Below the pieces are notes generated by a model. It was not told the origin of the DNA and made no database searches. It worked only from the letters and a program-made list of their open reading frames with translations. The translations under genes and the position numbers were made by a program. This document shows positions 31,722 to 38,477 of a DNA stretch of 64,000 bases, piece by piece. Source of the stretch: Candidatus Vagococcus giribetii (GTDB lineage: Bacteria > Bacillota > Bacilli > Lactobacillales > Vagococcaceae); contig NZ_JAFLVX010000020.1 in NCBI RefSeq assembly GCF_017316185.1, positions 1 through 64,000 on the forward strand, read 5' to 3'. How positions within the stretch are numbered: the first letter of the stretch is position 1; each line of letters starts with the position of its first letter.

Positions 31722-31791
31722 TAAAAAACTGTCCCAAGCAATGAAAACTCTAGGCTACTTTGTTCACCTTGACCTTCGTAGCCTGAGACAG
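31722..31791 (-). terminator. Intercistronic terminator/attenuator between rpsB and tsf
   Basis: Minus-strand RNA can form an outer stem CTGTCTCA / TGGGACAG enclosing an AGGCTAC / GTAGCCT hairpin, with TTTTTT directly after the outer stem. As tsf has no visible promoter of its own, the element probably lets only part of the transcripts pass, lowering EF-Ts relative to S2. Confidence 0.65.
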
Positions 31792-31808
31792 CCAATTTTA
31801 TTTAGTAA

Positions 31809-32591
31809 TTATTCAGCGTTGTTTCCTTCAACAGCTTCAACGATTTCTTCGATTGAAGTTGCTTCAGTTGTTTCTTCAGCTGAGAATGATTCTTCAGTTA
31901 CTTCATCTTCGCCTTGACGTCCTTCGATAAATGCGTCAGCCATTTTAGCTGAGATTAATTTAACGGCGCGGATAGCGTCATCGTTTGATGGGATAACTAC
32001 ATCAATTTCATCAGGGTCACAGTTAGTATCAACCATAGCCACGATTGGAATATTTAATTTATGAGCTTCTTGAACTGCAATACGCTCTTTACGAGGGTCA
32101 ACGATAAACATAACGTCTGGGATTCTTGGCATATCAGCGATACCGCCTAAGAATTTTTCTAAACGTTCACGTTCTTTGTTTAATCCTGCAACTTCTTTTT
32201 TAGGAAGAACTTCGAATGTTCCTTCTTCTTCCATTTTGTTGATTTGTTTTAAGCGAGCAATACGTTTTTGGATTGTATCCCAGTTAGTTAAAGTTCCACC
32301 TAACCATCTGTGGTTTACATAGTATTGACCAGAGCGGATAGCTTCATCTTTAATAGCTTCTTGAGCTTGTTTTTTAGTACCTACGAATAAAGCGATTCCG
32401 CCTTCTTCAGCTACATTTCTCATGTAGTTGTAAGCATCGTCTACTAAACGAACTGTTTTTTGTAAGTCGATGATGTAGATTCCGTTTCTTTCTGTGAAGA
32501 TGTATTTCTTCATTTTAGGGTTCCAGCGACGTGTTTGGTGACCAAAGTGTACACCAGCCTCTAGCAATTGTTTCATTGAAATTACTGCCAT
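31809..32591 (-). CDS. rpsB: 30S ribosomal protein S2
   Basis: Primary 30S protein, 260 residues. [25 protein letters not shown] and the [19 protein letters not shown] segment are diagnostic; the tail is acidic. The frame is open 40 codons further upstream, but ATG 32591 has GGAGG eight bases before it and gives the family N-terminus. A strong promoter at 32719-32747 leaves a leader of about 120 bases. Confidence 0.98.
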   Translation of the reverse strand: MAVISMKQLLEAGVHFGHQTRRWNPKMKKYIFTERNGIYIIDLQKTVRLVDDAYNYMRNVAEEGGIALFVGTKKQAQEAIKDEAIRSGQYYVNHRWLGGTLTNWDTIQKRIARLKQINKMEEEGTFEVLPKKEVAGLNKERERLEKFLGGIADMPRIPDVMFIVDPRKERIAVQEAHKLNIPIVAMVDTNCDPDEIDVVIPSNDDAIRAVKLISAKMADAFIEGRQGEDEVTEESFSAEETTEATSIEEIVEAVEGNNAE

Positions 32592-32712
32592 TTTTGTTTC
32601 CTCCAATTGGTTTTGTATTTCCCTCTCAACTGTATCCTCTCTTAATAGAACTAAAAATAATTTAGCACCACTATTAAAATCACAGGTGATGTGGATTAGT
32701 GTTTTTAACACC
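32592..32712 (-). promoter_or_regulatory. Long 5' leader of rpsB
   Basis: About 120 untranslated bases between the expected start site and rpsB. It can fold into small hairpins (CACTA...TAGTG with an inner TCACCTGTGA; CTAAA...TTTAG). A ribosomal-protein autoregulatory leader is possible but unproven. Confidence 0.4.
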
Positions 32713-32718
32713 TTAATT

Positions 32719-32747
32719 AATATAACCTAATCAATCAGATATTTCAA
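32719..32747 (-). promoter_or_regulatory. rpsB-tsf promoter
   Basis: Minus strand TTGAAA (32742-32747), 17 bp, TATATT (32719-32724). Confidence 0.82.
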
Positions 32748-32772
32748 CTATTATCTGTTAACTTTTTCATTT

Positions 32773-32994
32773 TTAGTCATTTACCTCATTCATTCGATCA
32801 ATTTCTCTGTCAATCAATAAGATAGACAATTTAAGAGCCTTGACTCTTTCGTTTGATAAAGTAATTTGTGCGGTTAGTTTTTTCCCTTGGGCTTCTTTTT
32901 CTTCTAAACTCACAATCGCTTTTTCAATCTTATTCAATGTAGAAACTAGTGATTTTTTTGCTGCAATATAATCTGTCAACTGATATTCTTTCAC
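32773..32994 (-). CDS. Small coiled-coil protein of unknown function
   Basis: I do not recognise a family. The 73-residue product is almost wholly helical and charged, with heptad-like spacing over its whole length (LVSTLNKIEKAIVSLEEKE ... VKALKLSILLIDREIDRM), so a coiled coil is likely; no membrane segment or cysteine cluster. Start at GTG 32994 is supported by AGAAGG eight bases upstream and by a good promoter 26 bp away; an in-frame GTG three codons earlier abuts the ribosome site. It lies between rpsB and a divergent phosphatase gene. Confidence 0.72.
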   Translation of the reverse strand: MKEYQLTDYIAAKKSLVSTLNKIEKAIVSLEEKEAQGKKLTAQITLSNERVKALKLSILLIDREIDRMNEVND

Positions 32995-33019
32995 GAAACA
33001 CACCTTCTTTTCTTCTATA

Positions 33020-33049
33020 ATTATAAAACGGCTTATGAATCATGGTCAA
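33020..33049 (-). promoter_or_regulatory. Promoter of the small coiled-coil gene
   Basis: Minus strand TTGACC (33044-33049), 18 bp, TATAAT (33020-33025). Confidence 0.72.
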
Positions 33050-33083
33050 TCATAGTTCAAAAATGATAACTATCCTATATTTT

Positions 33084-33112
33084 TTTACTTTGTTTCTGCT
33101 TTCTACTATAAT
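33084..33112 (+). promoter_or_regulatory. Promoter of the histidine phosphatase gene
   Basis: TTTACT (33084-33089), 17 bp, TATAAT (33107-33112), 33 bp before the start codon. Confidence 0.65.
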
Positions 33113-33144
33113 AAACCTATCAAATAAAGGAGTGACATAACGAC

Positions 33145-33768
33145 ATGACAACTTTTTATTGCGTCAGACATGGTAAAACAGAATTCAACTTAAACAGAGT
33201 GTTTCAAGGTGGTCTTGCAGATTCCCCTCTTTTACCTGAAGGAATTGAAAATGCCAAGAAAGTTGGCGAGCATTTAAAAGACATTACCTTTGAAGCTGCC
33301 TTTGTTAGCCCACAAACAAGAGCCCAAGACACAGCTAAGAACATTTTACTTGGACTAACTTCACCCCTTGAACTCAATACAGTCAAAGATTTAAGAGAAA
33401 TGGAGTTTGGTGAGTGGGATGGTCAGCCTGAATCTATTTATGAAAAAGAAGAAGAATTTCAAAATCTAGTTCATTGCCCTCATTTATATAACCCTTCTGA
33501 ATTTGGCGGTGAAACATTTGAAGAATTAATCGAGCGCGCTTTAGCTGTCTTTAAAAAAATCAGTCTTGCCTATCCAAACGGTAATGTATTAGTTGTTTCC
33601 CATGGTTTAACGCTTCAATCCATCCTTAAGCACCTTGATGGCTCGTCTATTGCTGATATTAGAAGTGGACGTTTACTTGATAACACAAGTATCACTATAA
33701 TAGATAACACAAAAGATTTTGATACTTATGAAATGGTTAAATGGAATGACACAAGTCACTTAGCTTAA
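33145..33768 (+). CDS. Histidine phosphatase family protein (phosphoglycerate mutase-like)
   Basis: 207 residues. The RHG motif YCVRHGKTEFN carries the phospho-accepting histidine; PQTRAQDTA, EMEFGEWDG and VVSHG complete the active site. The short form without the insertion of true dPGM suggests a broad-specificity phosphatase or a cofactor-dependent mutase paralogue such as GpmB/PhoE. ATG 33145 with AAAGGAG. Followed by a small membrane protein gene 69 bp later. Confidence 0.9.
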   Translation: MTTFYCVRHGKTEFNLNRVFQGGLADSPLLPEGIENAKKVGEHLKDITFEAAFVSPQTRAQDTAKNILLGLTSPLELNTVKDLREMEFGEWDGQPESIYEKEEEFQNLVHCPHLYNPSEFGGETFEELIERALAVFKKISLAYPNGNVLVVSHGLTLQSILKHLDGSSIADIRSGRLLDNTSITIIDNTKDFDTYEMVKWNDTSHLA

Positions 33769-33837
33769 ATTTTAGTATTAAATCATTTCTTTTCATGATA
33801 AACTAGTTTGGTTCATCAATGTTAAGGAGTGAGATAG

Positions 33838-34404
33838 TTGCTAAGTAACAAAGTTAAATCATTAGTTTATCTATTAGATCGCTATGAATGGATTAGTTGG
33901 ATTAGCGCCATGATTATGATGGCTGTTAGTATTAATTTATTTATCCACTATTCAGCTCAAGCATTTGAGATCATTATTATTATTGGTCTAATGGCTATAT
34001 TAAAAGGTTTCTTAAACTTCCATATTTGTTTATCCCTTGATTTAGCAACACATAAACCAAAAGGTATTATCTCTTTTGTCTATGTGGCTCTAATCAATAT
34101 CTTTATTGGGATTACCTTGATACTAAATTTATTAACAAGTCCTCTCTTGCTAATTCTATTGGTATCAGCATGGATGGCTATTGATTCCTATCCGTATATC
34201 CAATTTATCATTAGAAATAAAATCGGTTTTCAACATAAATACAATCCATTTATTTTTAGCTATCTAGCTATTTTAATCGTGATTATTATGCAAGTAATGA
34301 CACTAAAAACAACTGCTTATGGTCCAGCCTTAACAACAGGAAGTTTTTTAATGTTATCTTGTTTAAATTTATTTCTACTCAAAAAAGAAAGCAAAGCAGC
34401 TTAA
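33838..34404 (+). CDS. Multi-pass membrane protein, HdeD/DUF308-like
   Basis: 188 residues with about six membrane helices and a lysine-rich end, in the size and pattern of HdeD/DUF308 proteins; function unknown. Start is TTG 33838 with AAGGAG eight bases before; no ATG is near. It overlaps the last four bases of the convergent permease gene, and both ends share one terminator. Confidence 0.72.
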   Translation: MLSNKVKSLVYLLDRYEWISWISAMIMMAVSINLFIHYSAQAFEIIIIIGLMAILKGFLNFHICLSLDLATHKPKGIISFVYVALINIFIGITLILNLLTSPLLLILLVSAWMAIDSYPYIQFIIRNKIGFQHKYNPFIFSYLAILIVIIMQVMTLKTTAYGPALTTGSFLMLSCLNLFLLKKESKAA

Positions 34405-34425
34405 TCAAGCGCTTTGCTTTTTTTA
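34385..34425. terminator. Bidirectional terminator between two membrane protein genes
   Basis: AAAGCAAAGC-GCTT / AAGC-GCTTTGCTTT stem, A-run before and T-run after, overlapping the 3' ends of both converging genes. Confidence 0.85.
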
Positions 34426-35762
34426 TATTGTTTTTGTAAAACGTATAAACTAACTAAAAAAATAAAGATAATAATGGCTTTAGTCACGTTTAATGTCAGA
34501 AAAGCTGATTCATCTACATGCTTGTAAGTATACAATTGTAGAATCTCATCGATGGTAATTGTTTTAAAATAAATCGTTGCTAAATACATAATAAACATCA
34601 TTATTAATTGATGAAGGACACTGCCCACATTTGTTAGTCTGTATTTAGCTAACAAGCGATGATCTTTTGGTAGTTCTGCTTCAAAATACACTAATTTATT
34701 CAATCTTAAATTTAACTGTGACGTAAATAAACTTAACAAAAGAATACCTACATAAAAACTAGGTGACCATAAAATTAACAATAGCCCACTTGCTATTCCT
34801 AACACAATGACATTCACTATCTTCGTATCTAAGTAACGCTTTAGTAAACGAGAATAAATCATTGGCGCTAAAGTGATTGCCACTAAATAAATCAGATAGA
34901 TTTTATTAATCGCCATGCCACCTTCTTTAATCAATTGATAGAAAGTACAAAAAACAAGAATAAAGTTAGTTAACATCCCTTTAAAAATAATCATTCTGGT
35001 CAATAAAGGTGATAAACGTCTTTCTGGTTTAGTCTTTTTAACAAAGAAAAAGTACAATATAATTAATGTTGCTAAAAAGAGGAAAAAAATAGGTAATGAA
35101 TCTGCTATACCTAGTTTTTTATCAATTTTAATAATAAAAATAACAAAAAATCCTGTTATAAACAAAAACAAAGTTTCAAATACTGGATACCTGACTTCTT
35201 CGGTATCTTCAACTATCTCATAATGAGGATACGCTCTTAAGATAGCAAGTAGTAAGGCTAATGATAGAGCTAAAAACAGAAACGTTAATGAAATTGAATA
35301 TTTGATTAATCCAAATAGAGCTAACGCATAGATAATAGCAAAACCAATTGAATACAAAGGATCTTTTTTCCCTGAACCAAAATCATTGTATGTCTTTTCA
35401 TGAAATTGAACGGTTAAAAAACTTGGATAGAGTGTTCCTGAACAAATACCCAAAAGTGCTCCTGATAACAACCCAAAATAAATATTACTTTCATACAAAC
35501 TTCCCATAACAGAGCCAATGATGCCAATAATAATCGATCCCTGTAACAACTGATTTACCGTGATTGGCTTCAATCGTATTAAAAATAGGACTGTCGTTTT
35601 AAAACTATAATATAAAATCAAAGGCAACACATATTTATCAATGTCACGATACTTAAGATATATCTGCGCCAAAATTAAAACTGGAAATAAATTCATACCG
35701 TTTGTCAAAACAAATGGGATAAAGCGAAGGGAAAGTAGAAAGTGTTTGTTTTTTTCGCTCAT
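34401..35762 (-). CDS. MFS-type permease, 12 helices
   Basis: 453 residues, about twelve membrane helices with a central cytoplasmic stretch near residues 185-200 and positively charged loops (RLLKRYLDTK). Overall pattern fits the major facilitator superfamily, though classical MFS loop motifs are weak. Substrate unknown. ATG 35762 with GAGGAGG. It is divergent from a MerR-TipAS drug-sensing regulator 117 bp away, so multidrug efflux under that regulator is a reasonable inference. Confidence 0.75.
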   Translation of the reverse strand: MSEKNKHFLLSLRFIPFVLTNGMNLFPVLILAQIYLKYRDIDKYVLPLILYYSFKTTVLFLIRLKPITVNQLLQGSIIIGIIGSVMGSLYESNIYFGLLSGALLGICSGTLYPSFLTVQFHEKTYNDFGSGKKDPLYSIGFAIIYALALFGLIKYSISLTFLFLALSLALLLAILRAYPHYEIVEDTEEVRYPVFETLFLFITGFFVIFIIKIDKKLGIADSLPIFFLFLATLIILYFFFVKKTKPERRLSPLLTRMIIFKGMLTNFILVFCTFYQLIKEGGMAINKIYLIYLVAITLAPMIYSRLLKRYLDTKIVNVIVLGIASGLLLILWSPSFYVGILLLSLFTSQLNLRLNKLVYFEAELPKDHRLLAKYRLTNVGSVLHQLIMMFIMYLATIYFKTITIDEILQLYTYKHVDESAFLTLNVTKAIIIFIFLVSLYVLQKQYKKSKALD

Positions 35763-35828
35763 AAAACCCTCCTCATGGTGTTAATAATTACATTATACTT
35801 GTTTTGTTACTAATAAAACATCTTTTTC

Positions 35829-35859
35829 TTGACACTAACCTTACGTAACCCCCTATACT
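35829..35859 (+). promoter_or_regulatory. MerR-type promoter with 19-bp spacer
   Basis: TTGACA (35829-35834), 19 bp, TATACT (35854-35859). The long spacer carries a TTACGTAA palindrome (35841-35848) between AAC-C and CCC flanks, the layout that MerR-family activators bind and unwind. Start near 35866, leaving a very short leader. Confidence 0.78.
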
Positions 35860-35879
35860 TCTAGTTAGAGGTGATAAGG

Positions 35880-36623
35880 ATGTACTTAATTATAGAATTT
35901 GCTAACTTAACCGGTGTGACTGTTAGGACTCTTCGTTATTACGATGAGATAGATCTACTTAAACCTCATCAAGTTAATGAAGCTGGTCACAGAATCTACA
36001 CTGAAAAAGAAAGTAAACAACTACAACAAATCCTATTTTTGAGAGAATTAGACTTTTCTCTAAAAGAAACAAAAGAGCTTTTAGCCAATGAAACCAACCA
36101 ACTTGCTTTTTTTGAAGAACAACGATTAGCTCTTATTGCCAAAAAGGATCACTTAACAGATATTATTCACTTAATCGAAGACACGATTAAGGAACAGAAA
36201 GGACAATTAAACATGACTGACTCAGAAAGATTTAAAGCTTTTAAAAACAAACAATTAAAAGAGAACCGTGATAAATACGGCCAAGAAATCATTGATACGT
36301 ATGGACAAGAGTCTCTTGAATCATCAGAAAAAAAATACCAACAACTATCTGAAAAAGAACTTTTCGGAGAAATGCCAGAAATCGAATCAGAGTTACTTGA
36401 TTTATTAAAAGCAGATGTCGTGATTCCTTCTGATAGTGCCGCACGCATCTATGCTCTTCACGCCAAATGGCTTAGTTTTTCATTAGATTTGACACCACAG
36501 ATTCACTTATCTTTAGTTGATATGTATTTATTAGATGATCGCTTTAAAGCCTATTACGATGACAAATCAGGTGCCGGAGCCACACAACGTTTACATGATA
36601 TAGTTCATTTCTACAGTAAATAA
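35880..36623 (+). CDS. MerR family regulator with TipAS antibiotic-recognition domain
   Basis: 247 residues. N-terminal MerR helix-turn-helix (FANLTGVTVRTLRYYDEIDLLKP) and coiled-coil dimer helix (about 75-115), then a TipAS domain (about 125-247; YGQESLESSEKKYQQL, HAKWLSFSLDLTPQIHLSLVDMYLLDDRF). Such proteins (TipAL, Mta, SkgA) sense drugs or oxidants and turn on their own promoter and efflux genes. ATG 35880 with AGAGGTGA; an upstream in-frame GTG at 35871 lies only five bases from the expected RNA start. Own promoter has the 19-bp spacer. Divergent from an MFS permease. Confidence 0.9.
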   Translation: MYLIIEFANLTGVTVRTLRYYDEIDLLKPHQVNEAGHRIYTEKESKQLQQILFLRELDFSLKETKELLANETNQLAFFEEQRLALIAKKDHLTDIIHLIEDTIKEQKGQLNMTDSERFKAFKNKQLKENRDKYGQEIIDTYGQESLESSEKKYQQLSEKELFGEMPEIESELLDLLKADVVIPSDSAARIYALHAKWLSFSLDLTPQIHLSLVDMYLLDDRFKAYYDDKSGAGATQRLHDIVHFYSK

Positions 36624-36632
36624 TCGTGATTT

Positions 36633-36662
36633 TTGATAATTAAGGACCTTTTCAGTTATAAT
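36633..36662 (+). promoter_or_regulatory. Promoter of the MBL-fold hydrolase
   Basis: TTGATA (36633-36638), 18 bp, TATAAT (36657-36662), directly after the MerR gene. Confidence 0.72.
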
Positions 36663-36690
36663 AGTGGTTATAACCAAGGAGGTATTTTTT

Positions 36691-37320
36691 ATGATTAACA
36701 TTAAACAAATTGTAACTGGTCCGATTCAAGAGAATTGCTATGTTATTTACAGCGAAAAGCAAGCTTTAATCGTCGATCCAGGTGCAGATGGTGACTTAAT
36801 AAAAACAACAATCGCTTCTCTTAATGTGACTCCAGTAGCTGTTTTAATTACACATGCTCACTATGATCACATTGGTGCTCTTGAAGAGATTCGTTCTGAA
36901 TACAATATTCCAGTTTATATCAGCCCTATCGAACAAGATTGGTTGACAGATCCAAGTCTAAACTTATCTGGGTTAACAAGACACGATGATATTCCTGACG
37001 TGGTTTGTCGCCCAGCAGAATTTGAATTTAATAACTATGATAGTTACACACTTGGCGACATGACTTTTAAAGTGGTCCCAACGCCAGGGCACTCACCAGG
37101 AAGTGTTAGTTTCATTTTTGATGACTTTGTGGTTACAGGAGATGCTCTTTTCAGAGGAAGCGTTGGACGAAGTGACTTACCTATGGGAGATGGCGCTCGC
37201 TTACTACGAGGCATCCAAGAAGAATTATTCACTTTACCTGATTCATTCAAAGCTTTTCCAGGTCACGGACCACAAACAACTATCAGACGTGAAAAAGAAA
37301 CCAATCCATTTTTTAATTAA
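36691..37320 (+). CDS. MBL-fold metallo-hydrolase (glyoxalase II-like, YqgX family)
   Basis: 209 residues of the metallo-beta-lactamase fold. Metal site THAHYDHIGA (HxHxDH), then PTPGHSPGSVSF, VTGDALFRGSVGRSD and FPGHGPQTT. Small single-domain form, as in B. subtilis YqgX, lacking the C-terminal glutathione-binding helices of classical glyoxalase II. Possible role in methylglyoxal or thiol-ester detoxification; Firmicutes of this group often lack the canonical pathway. Start ATG 36691 with AAGGAGG; own promoter and terminator make it monocistronic. Confidence 0.9.
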   Translation: MINIKQIVTGPIQENCYVIYSEKQALIVDPGADGDLIKTTIASLNVTPVAVLITHAHYDHIGALEEIRSEYNIPVYISPIEQDWLTDPSLNLSGLTRHDDIPDVVCRPAEFEFNNYDSYTLGDMTFKVVPTPGHSPGSVSFIFDDFVVTGDALFRGSVGRSDLPMGDGARLLRGIQEELFTLPDSFKAFPGHGPQTTIRREKETNPFFN

Positions 37321-37326
37321 ATAAGA

Positions 37327-37366
37327 CAAACAAGAGGTTGACTCACATGTCAGCCTCTTGTTTTTT
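37327..37366 (+). terminator. Terminator after the MBL-fold hydrolase
   Basis: AACAAGAGG-TGAC / GTCA-CCTCTTGTT with a TCACAT loop and TTTTTT. Confidence 0.88.
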
Positions 37367-37450
37367 ACTGAATTTTCTATACTAGTTAGCGAATAAAAAG
37401 TCTGGTTTATTCCCCAACCTAACAAAACTGTTAGAAAATTTTACTGGTGT

Positions 37451-37470
37451 TATCATCTATTATCATCTAA
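37451..37470. repeat. Tandem 10-bp repeat upstream of uppP
   Basis: TATCATCTAT followed by TATCATCTAA, 47 bp before uppP. The second copy also forms ATCAT-N5-ATGAT with the bases after it. Could be an operator; no regulator is identified. Confidence 0.4.
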
Positions 37471-37517
37471 AATGATATCGTTAGTACTTATTATTTATAT
37501 ATGAAGGGAATGTCAAA

Positions 37518-38351
37518 ATGGATTTTATTAATATACTAAAAGTTATTTTCCTAGGAGTCGTCGAAGGAATCACTGAATGGCTACCAATCAGTAGTACTGG
37601 TCATTTAATTTTAGTTGATGAATTTATCAAACTAAATGCTTCAAAAGATTTCATGGAAATGTTTAATGTGGTCATTCAGTTAGGAGCTATTTTAGCCGTT
37701 GTTGTTATTTACTTCAGTAAGCTAAATCCTTTCTCATCTACTAAAACAGCGGGTCAAAAAAAAGCAACTTGGGTCTTATGGTCTAAAGTAGTTATCGCTT
37801 CAGTGCCTGCCGGTGTGTTAGGTTTACTATTCGATGACTTTTTAGAAGAACATTTTCATAAGTTCTTACCCGTTGCATTAATGTTAATCATTTACGGTAT
37901 CTTGTTTATTGTCGTTGAAAATCGTAACAAAGACCGTGAACCTACAACTCTGACATTAGGTAGTTTAAGCTATCAAACAGCGATGATCATCGGTATGTTC
38001 CAAGTGCTTTCTTTAATACCTGGTACCTCACGTTCAGGAGCTACTATTATTGGAGCTATTTTATTCGGTTGTTCTCGCTACGTTGCTGCTGAATTTACTT
38101 TCTTCCTTGGAATCCCAGTAATGTTTGGTGCTAGTGGTTACAAAATCCTTAAATTTATCAAAAACGGTAACTCTTTTGATTTAACACAAACAACTCTTTT
38201 ATTAATTGGTTGTGTGGTTGCCTTTGTAGTTTCAATCTTTGTCATCAAGTTCTTAATGAATTACATTAAAAAACATGACTTCAAAGTATTTGGTTGGTAC
38301 CGAATTGTTCTTGGAACAATTATTATTGCCTACTGGTTATTTTTCTCTTAA
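37518..38351 (+). CDS. uppP: Undecaprenyl-diphosphatase UppP (BacA)
   Basis: Membrane enzyme that recycles the lipid carrier by turning undecaprenyl diphosphate into the monophosphate; extra copies give bacitracin tolerance. [19 protein letters not shown] holds the catalytic Glu and Ser; [10 protein letters not shown] is the second conserved motif. 277 residues, about eight helices. ATG 37518 with GAAGGGAA upstream. Single gene ended by its own terminator. It works downstream of uppS (28.5 kb) in the same lipid cycle. Confidence 0.97.
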   Translation: MDFINILKVIFLGVVEGITEWLPISSTGHLILVDEFIKLNASKDFMEMFNVVIQLGAILAVVVIYFSKLNPFSSTKTAGQKKATWVLWSKVVIASVPAGVLGLLFDDFLEEHFHKFLPVALMLIIYGILFIVVENRNKDREPTTLTLGSLSYQTAMIIGMFQVLSLIPGTSRSGATIIGAILFGCSRYVAAEFTFFLGIPVMFGASGYKILKFIKNGNSFDLTQTTLLLIGCVVAFVVSIFVIKFLMNYIKKHDFKVFGWYRIVLGTIIIAYWLFFS

Positions 38352-38377
38352 AGAATCCTTTTTAGGATTCTTTTTTT
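38350..38377 (+). terminator. Terminator after uppP
   Basis: AAAGAATCC-TTTTTA-GGATTCTTTTTTT. Confidence 0.88.
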
Positions 38378-38391
38378 ATAGTCATTTTAAC

Positions 38392-38406
38392 TGATAATGA
38401 CTATCA
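38392..38406. promoter_or_regulatory. Fur-like operator upstream of the P1B4 ATPase
   Basis: TGATAAT-G-ACTATCA, one base from the 7-1-7 Fur box TGATAAT-N-ATTATCA. A weaker related site, TTATAAT-C-ATTCCAA (38419-38433), resembles a PerR box at 13 of 15 positions. Both lie in the 100 bp before the ATPase gene. Confidence 0.65.
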
Positions 38407-38477
38407 TTCCTATCTAGATTATAATCATTCCAATCTATATATAACTATGTTACACTTAAAATGTAGGAGGAATGAAC

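Noticed and set aside
31722-31791. Structured small RNA between rpsB and tsf
   Set aside because: The outer stem ends at a T-run on the operon strand, so an intercistronic terminator explains it better than an independent RNA.
32592-32711. 40-codon N-terminal extension of ribosomal protein S2
   Set aside because: S2 normally begins at [10 protein letters not shown]; the ATG at 32591 has GGAGG, and the extension is the RNA leader.
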